Source of the DNA: Minicystis rosea
GTDB taxonomy: Bacteria > Myxococcota_A > Polyangia > Polyangiales > Polyangiaceae
Assembly: GCA_001931535.1 (NCBI GenBank)
Contig: CP016211.1
Location: 8,603,703-8,667,702 of the forward strand
DNA length: 64,000 nt
Reading direction: 5' to 3'
The notes under the pieces were generated by a model, which saw nothing but the letters and a program-made list of their open reading frames with translations, was not told where the DNA came from and searched no databases. The position numbers and the translations under genes are program-made. Below, one piece after another: positions 62,889-64,000 of the stretch. Each line of letters opens with the position of its first letter. The first letter of the stretch is position 1.

Positions 62889-63899
62889 ATGGTTTCAGGA
62901 ACATCCCAGCTCGATCGAGAATGGCAGAAGTGGCTCGGGGAGAACATCGCCCTCGGCGCGAGCCAAGAGGAGCTCGTCCGCGCGTTGTGCGCCTCCGGGG
63001 TGAACGAATCGACGGCGCGCGACGAGGTCGTTGCCGCGCTCGCGCACCCGTTCGTGCAAGCCGGGCGCACCGTCGGCCGGCGCTACCTGCGCATGGAGGC
63101 GCTCATGGACCTCTATCGCAGCCTCCATCGCCAAGAGGGTTTGCACCAAGGCGTGGACGTGCGCACGGGGCTCTCCCAAGAAGAGTTCTTCACGCGCTAT
63201 TACTTCGGCCATTGCCCCGTGGTGCTGCGCGGGCACATGGAGGATTGGCCGGCCCTACGCCGCTGGTCGCTCGACGATCTCCGCGCCCGCTGCGGCGACG
63301 TGGAGGTCGAGGTCATGTCCGGCCGCGACGCCAATCCGGATCACGCCTTCCAGCACGATCGCCACCGCACCACGACCACGCTGGCCGCGTTCATCCGCCG
63401 CATCGAAGAGGCCGGCGAGAGCAACGATTTCTACATGGTGCCGCGCAACGAGAACTGGCGTCGCGAAGGCATGCGCCCTTTGCTCGACGACATTCGCGCG
63501 CCCGCCGGCATCATCGATCCGGTGCTCGATCCGGCCATGATGACGATGCTCCTCGGCCCCGCCGGCACCGTCACGCCCCTCCACCACGACAACATGAACG
63601 TGCTGCTCTGTCAGGTCTTCGGGCGGAAGCGCTTCAAGCTCGTCCCCTCCTTCGAGCTCCACCACGTTTACGCACGACATGGCACCTTCAGCCACGTGAA
63701 CGCCGAGGCCCCCGATCCCGAGCGCCACCGCGCCTTCCTCGATGCGAGCGTCGTCGACGTGGTGCTGGAGCCGGGCGACATGATCTTCATCCCCGTCGGC
63801 TGGTGGCATTGGGTCCGCGCGCTCGACATCAGCGCTTCGGTGAGCTTCCACCGCTTCGCGGTCCCGCAGGGGAATACCCATCTCCTCCTTCCGGCGTAA
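62889..63899 (+). CDS. JmjC/cupin_8-type Fe(II)/2-oxoglutarate-dependent oxygenase
   Basis: A 336-aa protein. After a helical N-terminal domain (about 1-80, 'WLGENIALGASQEELVRAL') the cupin_8/JmjC double-stranded beta-helix follows. Iron ligands are HxD at His232-x-Asp234 ('TPLHHDNMNVLL') and a distal His307 ('IPVGWWHWVRAL'); 'GRKRFKLV' offers the usual Lys for 2-oxoglutarate. Relatives such as FIH, TYW5 and YcfD hydroxylate protein or RNA side chains. ATG 62889 has AGGAG. Its position right after the six peptides suggests it hydroxylates them. No other modifying enzyme is visible within the window end. Confidence 0.85.
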   Translation: MVSGTSQLDREWQKWLGENIALGASQEELVRALCASGVNESTARDEVVAALAHPFVQAGRTVGRRYLRMEALMDLYRSLHRQEGLHQGVDVRTGLSQEEFFTRYYFGHCPVVLRGHMEDWPALRRWSLDDLRARCGDVEVEVMSGRDANPDHAFQHDRHRTTTTLAAFIRRIEEAGESNDFYMVPRNENWRREGMRPLLDDIRAPAGIIDPVLDPAMMTMLLGPAGTVTPLHHDNMNVLLCQVFGRKRFKLVPSFELHHVYARHGTFSHVNAEAPDPERHRAFLDASVVDVVLEPGDMIFIPVGWWHWVRALDISASVSFHRFAVPQGNTHLLLPA

Positions 63900-63932
63900 C
63901 TCCCCATCTCTTCTTCGTGCCCCGAAAGCAAA

Positions 63933-63979
63933 ACGGCGAAGAGCCCGCGAGCGTGCGCGACGCTCGGGCTCTTCGCCGT
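63933..63979 (-). terminator. Terminator-like hairpin near the right window edge
   Basis: Perfect 15-bp stem ACGGCGAAGAGCCCG/CGGGCTCTTCGCCGT (63933-63947 and 63965-63979). On the plus strand there is no T-tract after it, but on the minus strand the stem is followed by TTTTGCTTTC. It therefore reads best as an intrinsic terminator for a minus-strand gene entering from the right, perhaps shared with the oxygenase. Confidence 0.7.
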
Positions 63980-64000
63980 ATTGATGATGCCTATTGCTCG

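Overview
The window looks like chromosomal DNA of a high-GC delta-proteobacterium, most probably a myxobacterium of the Sorangium/Polyangium side (Polyangiales). This is inferred from the very high GC content with strong G/C third positions, many lipoproteins with Gly/Ser/Thr-rich linkers, a VIT/vWA protein, a fibro-slime-type lipoprotein, a Thg1-like protein and frequent ATGA/GTGA gene overlaps. I ran no database search; names rest on motifs and gene order.

Layout. 0-1.1 kb: tail of an SRPBCC protein and a GNAT acetyltransferase. 1.2-4.7 kb (minus): a coupled cassette of VIT/vWA protein, ECF sigma factor and 80-aa protein. 4.8-9.4 kb (minus): a candidate peptide-modification cluster made of a heme-oxygenase-like di-iron enzyme, a 51-aa peptide, a flavin-dependent halogenase-like enzyme and a sedolisin lacking one catalytic Asp. 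9.6-18.3 kb (minus): ankyrin protein, lipoproteins, a PRC-barrel-like protein and an AddA/RecB-like helicase-nuclease. 19.2-25.1 kb: a PATAN-like/roadblock fusion, a tRNA-like cloverleaf, tatD, a divergent O-methyltransferase/LysR pair and a Ser-rich lipoprotein. 25.3-28.7 kb: a cytochrome c, 2Fe-2S and molybdopterin oxidoreductase operon. 28.8-31.1 kb: a PARG-like protein divergent from a polynucleotide-kinase-like protein and a Thg1-like polymerase, a possible RNA-repair module. 31.5-36.4 kb: gap-pgk-tpiA and secG, split by an acyltransferase on the other strand.

36.5-55.5 kb is a surface-polysaccharide locus. It holds a GT-C transferase, WbpD- and WbpE-like genes, several glycosyltransferases (one frameshifted), two AsnB-type amidotransferases, a methyltransferase remnant, two polymerase/ligase-like membrane proteins, gmd with a perosamine-synthase-like aminotransferase, and a UDP-xylose synthase. 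The products would make nucleotide sugars (GDP-perosamine, UDP-xylose, acylated amino sugars), assemble and amidate them, and polymerise or ligate the glycan. 55.6-60.3 kb: a PHM-like copper lipoprotein, a GNAT-like protein, an OmpA lipoprotein and a small methyltransferase.

60.3-63.9 kb holds the most striking system. An AraC-type regulator is divergent from six tandem ~50-aa peptides sharing a DDVNVK...CW...AP...VPPL pattern, followed by a JmjC/cupin_8-type Fe(II)/2-oxoglutarate oxygenase. I interpret it as an undescribed multi-precursor ribosomal-peptide locus in which the oxygenase hydroxylates the peptides. The 4.8-9.4 kb cluster may be a second, unrelated example of a short peptide beside iron and flavin oxidative enzymes.
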